Of a stretch of DNA of 64,000 bases, positions 1-9,626 are shown one piece after another. The notes beneath the pieces were generated by a model. The model had not been told where the DNA came from. It did no database searches and saw nothing but the letters and a program-made list of their open reading frames with translations. Source of the DNA: Mariannaea sp. PMI_226 (taxonomy: Eukaryota; Ascomycota; Sordariomycetes; Hypocreales; Nectriaceae); the NCBI GenBank assembly GCA_024336345.1, contig JANFOG010000003.1:2238501-2302500 (forward strand), in the 5' to 3' direction. The translations under genes were made by a program, and so were the position numbers. Numbering within the stretch: the stretch's first letter is position 1; the number at the start of each line of letters is the position of its first letter.

Positions 1-2062
1 TTACTGAGGTTGTGTTTCTCTCTTGGAATGCCTGTGCAAGTTGTGAGATAAGTGGTACTGGGTGGATAAGCAGGCGACTACAAGCGATAAAGGAAAGACG
101 AGAGAATAATAAAAAAAGGAAATGAACAGAAGAGAGAGTAAAGAGGAAGGGGTTGGGTATAAGAATGAGAATGGAGAGAGCAAACATATAACTAGTCAGT
201 CAACAAACAGGCTGTGCCTACAACATTATTCTCATTGGACATGATTCAACGCCTCACAAGGAACTTCAGCGTCATTAGGAACTGGGGATCGATTGATATC
301 TGCTGTATCCGGTACTGTAGGTAGGGACTGGACTTGGGCTCCGTTCGTCACAGCGCGAGGAGGCCTCAGCCAACCAAACCTAGGAGGGATGGAACTTGGA
401 CCAGCAAGCAGCAAGCGATGCTATGGCCTATGACTACGAAAGCTATCTTTAGGAGCACTACCTGACCTAGTTAGAAAATTTCCCACAACCTGGGTTCCCA
501 CGTCCAAGTCGTGAATCACAACGGGTATGAAAGCCAGTTTTTTTCGTTTTTGAGTGAGTGGCACGGTCAATCATGGCCGAAAAAGAGCCAACAAGGGACG
601 TCGATTCTTGGTGTAGACGCCGCGGCCCCGGGATGAAACAGGCGCTTTGCGTCATTGCCAACCCGAAGGAGGTGCGGGGACCTGACGGTTGGTGGGCGGC
701 AAACGAAAAGACATGGAAATAAAGAAAAAACGGGGGTCATGCGCCTCCCAAAAGCTGGAACGGACCTTGAAGCGGGGCACAGAGAGGAACGGAACCTTTG
801 AATAACGTATGGCTGGGAGACCGACAAATCATTGAGGACGACTCACACGGAAAGAGAGAGGAAGACAGGGTGAGAGAGAGAGGGCTTGGTTTTCTTGTGC
901 GTGCCTTTGGGCTCTCCTTTGGGCTCTCCCGGGATTCTTGGGCTCTTGGACTCTTGGACTCTTAAAACTCTTGAACTCTTGGCTGCTTGCTTGGCTGCTT
1001 CGGAGCATGAAGAGGTGTGGGGTTCAACAGGTTGAAGGAAGCGGGAGTTCACGGACGCCCAATGGAAGTTGCCTGCATCATCTGTTTTTCTTGTTCGTTT
1101 TCTTTTCCTTTCTTTTTTTCGGTATTTCAAGTTCCTTCAGACGTCTCTTTGTTGTTGAACCTTTTTTTTTTTTTTCTTTCTTGTTTTTCGTGTGCTGCAC
1201 GACCTGCGCCACATCGGGAGGAACACACACAGCATCCCGACATTCCCTCATTTTTACATGCGCACTTCTATTTTTTTTTTCTTCCCTTCCCTTCCATCCC
1301 TCCCTCTCCTCCCCCTCCCCCCTCTTTTCTGTTGGTATTTTACCTCGTAATTTGTCGGTGGAGGAAACGGGTGTCATTCAGGTTTCACCACAATGCCCTA
1401 CCACTTCGGTCATGAGGTTGTTTTTTGTTAACTCAGCTGGGCAACCGTGGGTGACTAGCGCATTAAAATCCAAGAGAGCAGCCAATCATGCCTAAGGTGC
1501 CGAGCGAGCAGCGAGGTACTATGTACTCCTTTAGGCAGGGAGGGCTTGGTGGTCCACACACGACATGAGGCCACTTTCGGAGTAGCTGGTACGTAGGTAC
1601 TAGATACGTAGGCATAACCCGCACTACTGTAGTCTGTACAGTTGAGTGAGAAAGTTGGGTGAGTGACCCCGTCCGAAGTGGGTAGGACCATAGTAAGTAA
1701 GGTAGCAACGTACGGAGCAGGGCAGGTAGGCAGGTCCCGGGATATGTTGGTATGTTGGGGTGGTGCTCTTCTGGTGGCGCCGCTTCGGCCGGTTGCTTGT
1801 GGCTCTCAGCGGTGGTAACTATGTGGTGTGTTTGGTGTGTTTGGTGTGTGTGGTGTGGGACGTGCCGCGTGCGTGGGCCGTACATACCTACCTCACTTCG
1901 TACTGTATTAAACATGAGGTGATCCCCAGCCACCCCTCCAAACAGTCGCTTCAAACCTCGGCCTTTGGATGCTCAAAGTACGAAATCTTCCAAGAAGCAA
2001 TTGCCGTCTCCAAACTACCACCACACTCACACCCGCTCCTCCCCGCCGCTTCTTATCTCGAG
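1..2062. other. Intergenic region upstream of the APH-like gene
   Basis: I see no supportable gene here. The stretch at about 1080-1330 is strongly pyrimidine-rich with several T and C runs, like fungal promoter or leader sequence, but no convincing coding exon follows it. At about 1820-1860 there is an imperfect GGTGTGTTT/GGTGTGTGT repeat. An open frame beginning at 1760 runs into the APH exon, but its first 100 codons are repeat-derived and low in complexity, so I treat them as untranslated. Confidence 0.5.
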
Positions 2063-3599
2063 ATGTCAAGCCATGATGATTTCCGCGATGAGATTATCCA
2101 GTCCCGTGTCTACTGTGAACGCGATCGGTTCGTCGCCTCCATCTCCGAGCGGGATATTCTCAATCTCGCCAAGTCCGTCCGCGACGACGATGTAGACTGC
2201 CAATTCTTCCAGCCCGAAATCCGCGGAAGCTTCAATGTCTGTTACTTTGTTGAGTTCGAGGACGGTGTAAAATGGGTGGTCCGGATCCCTTTGACACCAT
2301 GCCTTGCCTTTGGCTCCAGGAACAAGCTCGAGAGCGAGGTCGCTACCATGAAGTAAGTTCCAAACCCCCCACCCCCAATATCTAGGACGCAACATTTGAT
2401 TAATCACTCGGGGCAGGCTGGTGCAGGAGAAAACCAGCATTCCAGTTCCATCCATCATCAACTATAAGCTCGGGGACGATTCCACACCGCTATCGTCGTA
2501 CCTTATCATCGAGTACGTGGAGGGCGAGAAACTTTCTTTTGCCCAACTCAAATCATTCTCGGCCGACGAACGAAAGCGATTCTTTTCCTCACTGGCAAAT
2601 GTGTACCTAGAGCTCCGTCGCCTAGAGTTCCCGGCCATTGGCTGCCTGACGGAGGACTTCCAGGTCCGCAAGAAGCCAGTCACTATTGCCGTCAACACCC
2701 AGCAGTTGGAGGGCCTTGGACCCTCGCGCGTGCAGGATGCCTTTTACGGTCTAGGCTCCCTGACCTCGGCCAACGAATATACCACAATGCAATTGCTGAT
2801 AGCCTCGAATGCTCTCGTGCAGAGCCGCAACAGCGTTTTTGAGCTGGGCGTTGGGAGAGAAGCTCTCTACCACCAAAACCTCTTCCATCGCTTCGCTAAT
2901 GCATGGGTAGATCGCAAACTGAACACCGGCCCTTTCGTTATGGTGCACGGCGATTTGCAACCATGGAATCTGATTTTGAATGAGAAGAGAGAAATCGTTT
3001 CGGTCATTGACTGGGAATGGAGCCGCATTGTGCCTCGTCAATATTTCCTGCCTCCCCTATGGCTCAAGCCCGTCGATTTCACCCAGCTTTGCCTTCCTCC
3101 TGTATACGAGGACTGGATGGAAACCTTTACCGATTTCCTTGCTGAAATGAAGAAGCTGGAAACCGCACGAGGTGGCGACATCCGCCTATACAGAGAATGG
3201 AGAGAGGCAAGCAAGAACGGTGGGTTCCTCGTTGCGAGCGCGCTGGAGAACTGGGAGGACGTCGAGTGGGTAGCCGACCGTTACATAGGCCACACCCAGC
3301 ACGGAGGTGCCAAGGACCTTGCGCAGCGCGTCAAGAAATTTCTCGAGGAAGACCCAACCCGAGAAGAATTCCTACAGAAGAAGATGGAAGAGCATGCAGA
3401 GTACGAAGTCGAGCTTGGCAAGCTCCGACAATCAGATTCGCACCACCCATCGTGCACTTGTGGAGGGGCGGGTTCTAGATTCATTCGTTTCTGCACCAAG
3501 CCACGCGAAATCTCCCCAACTTCACTCGTCCTACTTGTATCCACGGTTGCCGTAGCTGCAGCCTCCGTCGCCCACTGGGGCTTCCCGTCTAGAGGATGA
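2063..3599 (+). CDS. Aminoglycoside phosphotransferase (APH)-family protein
   Basis: This is a two-exon gene (2063-2352 and 2417-3599; intron 2353-2416, donor GTAAGT, acceptor CAG) encoding about 490 residues. The splice joins ...ATMK to LVQEK in frame. The Brenner-type catalytic loop HGDLQPWN is at residues 274-281, followed by VIDWEW with the metal-binding Asp at about 295. These are the hallmarks of the APH/choline-kinase-like fold (PF01636). Many filamentous fungi carry such genes; substrates are mostly unknown and drug resistance should not be assumed. I chose the ATG at 2063 because the protein becomes well-ordered there and the upstream in-frame codons lie in repeats. The last 25 or so residues contain a hydrophobic run (about 3520-3590) that could be a tail anchor. 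The family call is firm; the substrate is unknown. Confidence 0.88.
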
Positions 3600-5265
3600 T
3601 TTTGGTTTTGACCCAACCAATCACCTTTGCTCGAGCTTCATATCAGGTTCGAACGTTGTCCTGATGGGGCTATGATAAGACCACATCCTCCAAGACCACA
3701 TACAGACACATGCTCATATTATGAGAATATTTTGCTTTGTGATGGTCGCCCTGGTGGCATCTTGCCTCCTTTCTTATTGAGGAAGAGGAGGAAAGGAGGA
3801 TGATAACGATGACGATGACGATGACGATGGCTTTTTGGGTCTAGAGCCTTGATGGAGAGACTTTTGCTAGTCACCCTCGCAACTCTTTGGATCTTGATTT
3901 TTGGGACCAAGATGTTTTTTTTTGTCATCCAAGAGTCTTAAACTCCGCACAAGAAAGTCATTTGATTGACATATATAAAGAGTAACAAAAAATGCAAACG
4001 TATATTACATGATCATATTTTCTTTTCAGTCCCTTGCCGTAGTGAAGATTTGTCAACTCCAAACAACATGTTTGTGAATTCATGACATGGCTTCCTCAAG
4101 CTGTCAGCAACAAAGGCAGGGGGCCTTGTCTAGTCTTGCTGCGAAATATTCCGAGGTTGTAGAGTTGCTGTTCATGCTCCCAACACCGACATCTTAAGCT
4201 TCAGACCCTTGCTACTATTTCGTATTCCTACGTATTACGCTGGAGTGGCAACGCTGACCTGAAGTAATTGCACACCGTTACTCCGAACTTCGTTGCGACT
4301 TCAATTGTAGTGGACCCAGAAACATGGTGCATTATTTTCTCTTTTTATTTATTTTATCAGAAAACGCCCACTCTTTTTGGGAAGTCCGCCTGCTATGCAA
4401 TTTACTCAGTCCTATGAAACAGATCTATCGGTGAAGTGGATATGCGGCTCGTGCCAGCAATTCCGAAACGCAGAGATAGACGCGTCTTCCAGCCTCCCTT
4501 ATGAAAAAAAAAAAAAAAAAAAAAAAGAGCCGGACACCGAGGGTCCGCTGACCCGAGACTTCCGCGATATTCTGAACGTGTGATGGATCTTCTCTTCCGT
4601 GCAGAATTACATAGCGCTCTCACTGATACCTGGGATTGCTCGCTTGGTCTGAGAGTTTGCTGTATGTATGACCCAAGCTGGCGACAAACTAATTGGATGA
4701 TGGGGACTTTCTTCAAGGTAACCTAGCTAGATACTACGCAATGGAAAGTGCTTCGCTCGGATCACGCTCAACAAACGCCTCACAGGTTTATGTTTATACT
4801 GGCGGTGAAGCAACTCAATCAAACACTATGTGCACATATAGTCTCTTGCTTGTAATTTTCAGTTCGCTTTTGGTTAAGGATAGTTCATCCATCTTAATCC
4901 ACACTTTGTACATACATAGGAGTTCTCAAGTAATAATTAGGTTGAATAGACCGCACTTGACTACCATCCCCCTACTGGTGTTCTTACCTCCCTGTTTCAT
5001 ACTAAATCACCTCTCATCCCCGCCCCCTGTTTAGGAACCTTATTGACCGTCCATTAATCTAGATAGAGCAACAGGTTTCGAAGTACTATGTAGTTAGCAA
5101 TTGACCGACTCAGAGACTACAACCCAATCCGAATCCGCGCCCACGCAACAACGACTTTCACCCAAATTCTGACAAGAGATATACTTACGTGGCCGGTGTT
5201 CGCCAGGACACATAGTAAATAAATCAGAATTCCAAACACCAAAAAATTAATTAATTAATTAAACA
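3600..5265. other. Intergenic region with simple repeats
   Basis: No gene is supported. It holds a GATGAC-type microsatellite at about 3799-3830, a 23-nt A run at 4504-4526 and a perfect TTAA x4 repeat at 5247-5262 just before the next start codon. The rest has no clear open frame or RNA signature. Confidence 0.5.
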
Positions 5266-5937
5266 ATGGCTACTCCCGATATCCCGCTCAATCAGAGGCC
5301 AAAGCTGATGAAGCCAACTCTCGAAACGCCATCTCACGGCTCCGGTGGCGTCTTTTCCCTCGTCTGCTCCACCACCATCAACGCGCCGCTGGCCGTCATC
5401 ACCTCGGCCCTGCTCGACACCCGTTCGTACCCGGTCTGGAACTCCTTCGTCAGCAAAATCTCCATCAACAGCCAACCCCCCGCAGCGGCGTCGACTCCGC
5501 CGCCGGCCTGCCTCGTCGGCAGTTCCGTCCTGGAGCTGGAGACCACCCTGCAAAAGGGCACCAACTTCATCCTCCACGTCAGCATGGACTCCAAGGCCAA
5601 GTTCCAGGCCATCACCAAGAACTTCGACCCGCCCATCGTATGCACTGTCCTGGAGGACATTGAGCGTGACGGACGGCCTGGAGTGCGCGTCGCTTGGCGG
5701 TTGGCCGGTTGGATGCCCGGCCCAGTGCTCAAGAGCGAACGCGTCCAGGAGCTTGTCGACGTGGGCGGCGGAGTTGTAGAGTATCGCTGCTGGGAGACCT
5801 TCTACGGAATGCTGGCATATACTGTCAAGTCAGTTGTGGGCGAGTCCATCATGAGTGGTTTCGGTGCATGGATGGATGGTCTGAAGGAGCATTCAGAGAA
5901 GTTGGCGCAGGAGGCAGAAGCATCTTCAAAGCAATGA
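5266..5937 (+). CDS. SRPBCC (START/polyketide cyclase-like) fold protein
   Basis: This single-exon gene encodes 223 residues. The start ATGG at 5266 sits in a good context (AAACAATGG). The sequence shows the usual START-like order: an N-terminal strand (FSLVCSTTINAP), a helix then PVWNSFVSKI, antiparallel strands including a GSSVLELETTLQKG segment, and a long C-terminal helix ending in MDGLKEHSEKLAQEAEA. This matches SRPBCC proteins, which bind hydrophobic ligands in a deep pocket; the fungal members are mostly uncharacterised. It has no signal peptide or membrane segment, so it is probably cytosolic. It converges with the Dabb-domain gene, with about 150 bp between stop codons. The fold is likely; the ligand and any enzymatic role are unknown. 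Confidence 0.82.
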   Translation: MATPDIPLNQRPKLMKPTLETPSHGSGGVFSLVCSTTINAPLAVITSALLDTRSYPVWNSFVSKISINSQPPAAASTPPPACLVGSSVLELETTLQKGTNFILHVSMDSKAKFQAITKNFDPPIVCTVLEDIERDGRPGVRVAWRLAGWMPGPVLKSERVQELVDVGGGVVEYRCWETFYGMLAYTVKSVVGESIMSGFGAWMDGLKEHSEKLAQEAEASSKQ

Positions 5938-5976
5938 ACCCCATAGAAACTTGAAAGGGTTGTTACCGTCGTATGA

Positions 5977-5982
5977 AATAAA
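5977..5982 (+). terminator. Possible polyadenylation signal of the SRPBCC gene
   Basis: A canonical AATAAA lies about 40 nt after the stop codon at 5937, in an A/T-rich context. Fungal poly(A) signals are degenerate, so this is suggestive only. Confidence 0.35.
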
Positions 5983-6086
5983 TAGTTCTCATATATTAAT
6001 TATATACATCTTTCTCCTCTGGTCGTTGCATCTCTTTCTTTGGCAACTATGTACAGCCCGTCTAGACATAGAGGTTGCCCAGCAAA

Positions 6087-6661
6087 TCATAGCTTGCTGT
6101 CGTTGTCGGTTCCGCCGATAATAGCCGGCTTGAAGTAGACGGTCATGATTCCGTCCACGGTTAGCGTCTTGAGATACACCTTGAGATCGTCATGCGCCTT
6201 GCACTCGGTGTCGTAGTACTTCATGTCATCCAAGCTGGCAAACTCGGTCTTGGAGACGACCGTGTAGCCCTGAGAGCGAACATCCTCCTCGGCGGGACCG
6301 GCGATCATGGAGAGGATGTAAGGCTTGCCGTCCTATAAGAATCCCTTGTGTCAACACCCGCAATAGTCACTGGCTCAATTTTGGATCCCTGTAAAGGAGC
6401 TCCAAAAAGGAGAGGGGGAAGGACAGTAATTGAGCTCACCTTTTGCTGCTCGGCGCCGAGGACTGTGTATCGGTCAAGGAGCTTGGCCTGGTCGTCCTTC
6501 TTGGGGATCTTGAACATGGTGATTCGGTGCACACGATCGGCCATTTTGACGGTCTGGGAGAAGTTCCTAGCGAGGAATTGAAGCTTGGGAGTTTGCGTGA
6601 AGTTTGCAATGGATGGCGGTTTCAGGAGTGTCGAAGCTCTTGGAACCAAGCGAGAGATCAT
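6087..6661 (-). CDS. Stress-responsive A/B barrel (Dabb) domain protein
   Basis: This is a two-exon gene: 6440-6661 and 6087-6332, with intron 6333-6439 (donor GTGAGC, acceptor TATAG), joined in frame as ...QQK|DGKPY. The product is 154 residues from the chosen start. The Dabb domain begins at MADRVHRITMFKIPKKDDQ and continues through the second exon (TEFASLDDMKYYDTECKAHDDLK). Dabb proteins are small dimeric ferredoxin-like barrels related to plant stress proteins and to some cyclase-like enzymes; fungal roles are largely unknown. The first 40 or so residues from MISRLVPRAS are rich in Arg, Ser and hydrophobics without acidic residues, resembling a mitochondrial presequence. Alternative starts are an ATG at 6673 and an internal one at 6544 that would give the bare domain. 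Confidence 0.85.
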
Positions 6662-6673
6662 ATAATCACACAA

Positions 6674-7869
6674 CTCTCGATATGTGTGGTGGGCGGAGAG
6701 AAGTACAAAGTAGTTAGGTCAGACAAGGAAGAGAGGCTATAGAGTCTTCTTCTTTATAAGAAAGAAAAAAAGGAAGAAAATTGTAGGAAGATGGGAATTG
6801 ACTTTGAAGCCAAGTGCGGGGAGGGAGAGAGCACCGGGAGGGCTTTATACAAGAAAAATGTCGCGGCTGTAGACGGTTGACGGCGTCTGACTCTTGCTCC
6901 GCGCCCTGCCAAAGAGGTTTTCTGCTTGCGGTTCCCTAAGCTTCCGCACCCTATCGACCTTCATTTGTCATCCCGAGCGTCCAGCGAGACGGAAGAGGGG
7001 TACCAGCGATACTGGAAAGAGTGCGGAGTAACCAAATGTACAAGGGGCTCTCACAAAATTTACGCAACGAGCTAGGTACAGTACCTAGGTAGTAGGTGAG
7101 GCCAAGTTACCCCGCCCCCACCAAGCCCTCCCTCCGGCGGTCGGCCCCACCACAGCTCAACAGCTATCTACCTACTGCACAGCTCTGCTGCCATTGAGCT
7201 GCCATTGATTTCCAACTCTGTTACCGGCCAGTTGAGCTGTGTATCGACATAATAAACCGCTTATATCAACACCTAACTGCTGCACTCATGGGCGTCAACA
7301 CCACCGAAAAAAATCCCTTACAAAGGATGAAGAAAGGAGGCAGGGGAGCCGAAGTCCATTCACATACCCGTGTCTCCCCAGGCTCGTCTCTCAGCTGGCT
7401 GTGGTCGAGCGTCTAATTTGGCTGAGGCACATTGGCGCTTGTAGCCTTCGTGGACATTTCAGACTCGGTGATGGCTTCGAAACCCAATTGTTTCTTTTTG
7501 ATAAGCGACTATTTTAGACGACGATGACATACTATACTGTGGCCAACATCTTGTTTAGACAAAGATACAATAGAGCTCCGGGAACCGGCACCTTTGCACA
7601 AAGAGTCGCTCATTAAGCAGACTAGAGCAGTGCTTGATAAGCAAAGCCATTTAGTTTTTTTTTTTCATCCCTTTCTTGACGCCCTACGTGCTCGAGGGTT
7701 ATCCATTTGGCATCATCATTAGCCCCCATCCAGGAAGTCTCCCATCCAATACCAGCGACCTTGATTTTTGCTGATCATTAATCATTACTCCCCAAGGATC
7801 TCACTAAAGCCCATCCTCCATTCTGACCCTCAATTGATCCATCAGCAGAAAAAGGACTCTCTCTATCAT
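6674..7869. other. Intergenic region between Dabb and Lyc1-like genes
   Basis: No gene is supported. It includes the probable Dabb promoter and, at about 7065-7110, overlapping CTAGGTA/ACCTAGGTAG words of a kind that recurs in other intergenic parts of the window. Confidence 0.5.
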
Positions 7870-8979
7870 CTAAGACCATCCATAGTACTGCCTTTCTTTC
7901 ATCACCGCTTTCATCTTCTTGGGATGCTCCCCGCCCTTCCATCTCACACAAGGCTGCATGTCCAAGTTTGAGTAGTGCATGACTTTCACTTCATCCTCGG
8001 GGAACTGCTCCGGAATCATCAACGCCGCGTCGTTGACCTGCTGGTCAGGATCCAACAACATCACCTCACGGAAGCCGCACATCGCTGCTTCTACCACTGC
8101 AGCCTCGAGCAGTGGTCGTATGGAGAGCGCAAACCCCGTGAGTCGCGCAACATGCATGCGCCCAATGATGAGCCGTTTGAGGCGGTAATCGTGCACCCAC
8201 CACACCCATGCCGGGTAGCTGACTTTTGAAAAGGCACCATGTGTCTCAATGCCCATCTTGTCTTTGCTGAGGTACTGGCTATGGAGCCGAGAGCGCATCA
8301 AGTGCCAACGTGTTAGCTGCGCAGTAGGTGAGATCTGGACATGGACGGCACTTTTATCGTGACCAGACATGCGCAACTGGGCGAGGTTGTAGTCATTCTT
8401 GACTAGGCCTACGACTTCGTTGTAGTCGAGAAATCTCGCCTCCTTGACGACAGGGCGATGTTGCATCTGCAATTTGCCCAGGAAGATTCGGAGCTGGTTC
8501 GACTCCTCCGGTTTCCATCCCAAATCCATGAATAGGTTCGTGGTGAAGTTTGAAAAGACGACACTGAAATTTGCGTCCCCAAAAGCCTCCCCGTCATCGA
8601 GAAGCTGTTGCAGTCTTGTGAGCAGCCTTTTTGCCAGGCCCAGCAAGCGCCATTCCGGATGTGTAAAAATGTCTGTGATGATGACTACCTTGGTGTATTG
8701 AACTCCACGACCCTCACACATGATAGCATCTCGAATATAGGTGGTGCAGCTTGAAACGATGTCGAGCTTATCGTTTGTTCTCCGAAGGACCCAGTATGCG
8801 GTGTTGCCGACGGAGGCGGTGGTATCGGCGAGCTTGTGCTGGATGTCCAAGTAGGCTCCGACTGGTAATGGCGACGCGTGGGCTAAAAAGTTTTGCTCGA
8901 AGTGCTTTGTGATCTGGTCGTTTCCCGCCCGTTCGAAGACGAGGTCATGGATAGGAAGTTTTAGCCTCCTTGTCAACAT
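7870..8979 (-). CDS. LYC1: Lyc1-like GNAT N-acetyltransferase
   Basis: This single-exon gene encodes 369 residues. The N-terminal half is a GNAT domain: VVIITDIFTHPEW precedes the acetyl-CoA-binding turn RLLGLAKRLL, where R111-x-x-G-x-A fits the Q/R-x-x-G-x-G/A signature. The C-terminal half (about 190-369) resembles the extra domain of the fungal Lyc1 family, with the features W-H-L-M-R-S-R and YPAWVWWVHDY. In yeasts such as Yarrowia, LYC1 is lysine N6-acetyltransferase, which starts lysine breakdown from acetyl-CoA and L-lysine. I assign the family with reasonable confidence, but fungal paralogues of this type are numerous and the substrate may not be lysine. It has no targeting signal. The transcription factor gene lies 647 bp upstream on the same strand. 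Confidence 0.75.
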   Translation of the reverse strand: MLTRRLKLPIHDLVFERAGNDQITKHFEQNFLAHASPLPVGAYLDIQHKLADTTASVGNTAYWVLRRTNDKLDIVSSCTTYIRDAIMCEGRGVQYTKVVIITDIFTHPEWRLLGLAKRLLTRLQQLLDDGEAFGDANFSVVFSNFTTNLFMDLGWKPEESNQLRIFLGKLQMQHRPVVKEARFLDYNEVVGLVKNDYNLAQLRMSGHDKSAVHVQISPTAQLTRWHLMRSRLHSQYLSKDKMGIETHGAFSKVSYPAWVWWVHDYRLKRLIIGRMHVARLTGFALSIRPLLEAAVVEAAMCGFREVMLLDPDQQVNDAALMIPEQFPEDEVKVMHYSNLDMQPCVRWKGGEHPKKMKAVMKERQYYGWS

Positions 8980-9626
8980 GTCGTCCGATGAGGGTGAGAG
9001 TCTTTGGTGCTGATGCCTATTATCTTCGTGTGTGACTGGTCCTGCCGTGGGAAAAAGAAAATATGAGGTGCGAGCTGGTTGTTTTGGAGTCAGTCAGGGG
9101 CTCCCAAATACGCTCGTTTTCTGTGGTGCGTAAAATGGTTCGTGATGTCAAGTTTGGCGGGGGGGCCAAAATTATGAATGAGTGAAGAAAACAAACGAGC
9201 AAGCAAGCAAGCAAGCAAATGCACCGCCAGTGCCTGACACCTGCCGCGTGACAATTGGATTATATTTCGGCAGTTACATCTCCCAGTAATTTTGGTTCAC
9301 AATCGGCGAATCTGGAGACTCCTGCTGTTCAGCAAAACTACCTATTCCATCAAAGGTTTCTGAGATGACCCTAGGACTCAAGGAACTCAAACAATAAACT
9401 CGAATACAAAAGACGAACGGCAATCTCAGGTGTCATCGCGCATATACCCGCTCCAACTCAAGAGCACGGGATCTTGGAAATACTTTTCTCTCCCATAACT
9501 CCCTCGCTCCCAATGATGAATATAAAACAGATCATACAGGAAGGTTAGCCTTTCCAGAAAAATAAAATCAAAATCAAAATAAGAAGAGGCCGTGTGTATT
9601 TCATAAAATCCGTGATGAATTCTCAC
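8980..9626. other. Promoter region of the Lyc1-like gene
   Basis: This contains a GCAA microsatellite (about 9199-9218) some 220 bp upstream of the Lyc1-like start, and the 3' flank of the transcription factor gene. I see no coding exon. Confidence 0.5.

Noticed and set aside
938..1495. 185-codon plus-strand frame
   Set aside because: It is dominated by Phe and Ser from T/C runs in a pyrimidine-rich tract, with no domain.
1760..2062. In-frame N-terminal extension of the APH-like protein
   Set aside because: It is made mostly of a GTGTG-rich repeat and leader-like sequence; the ordered protein begins at the ATG at 2063.
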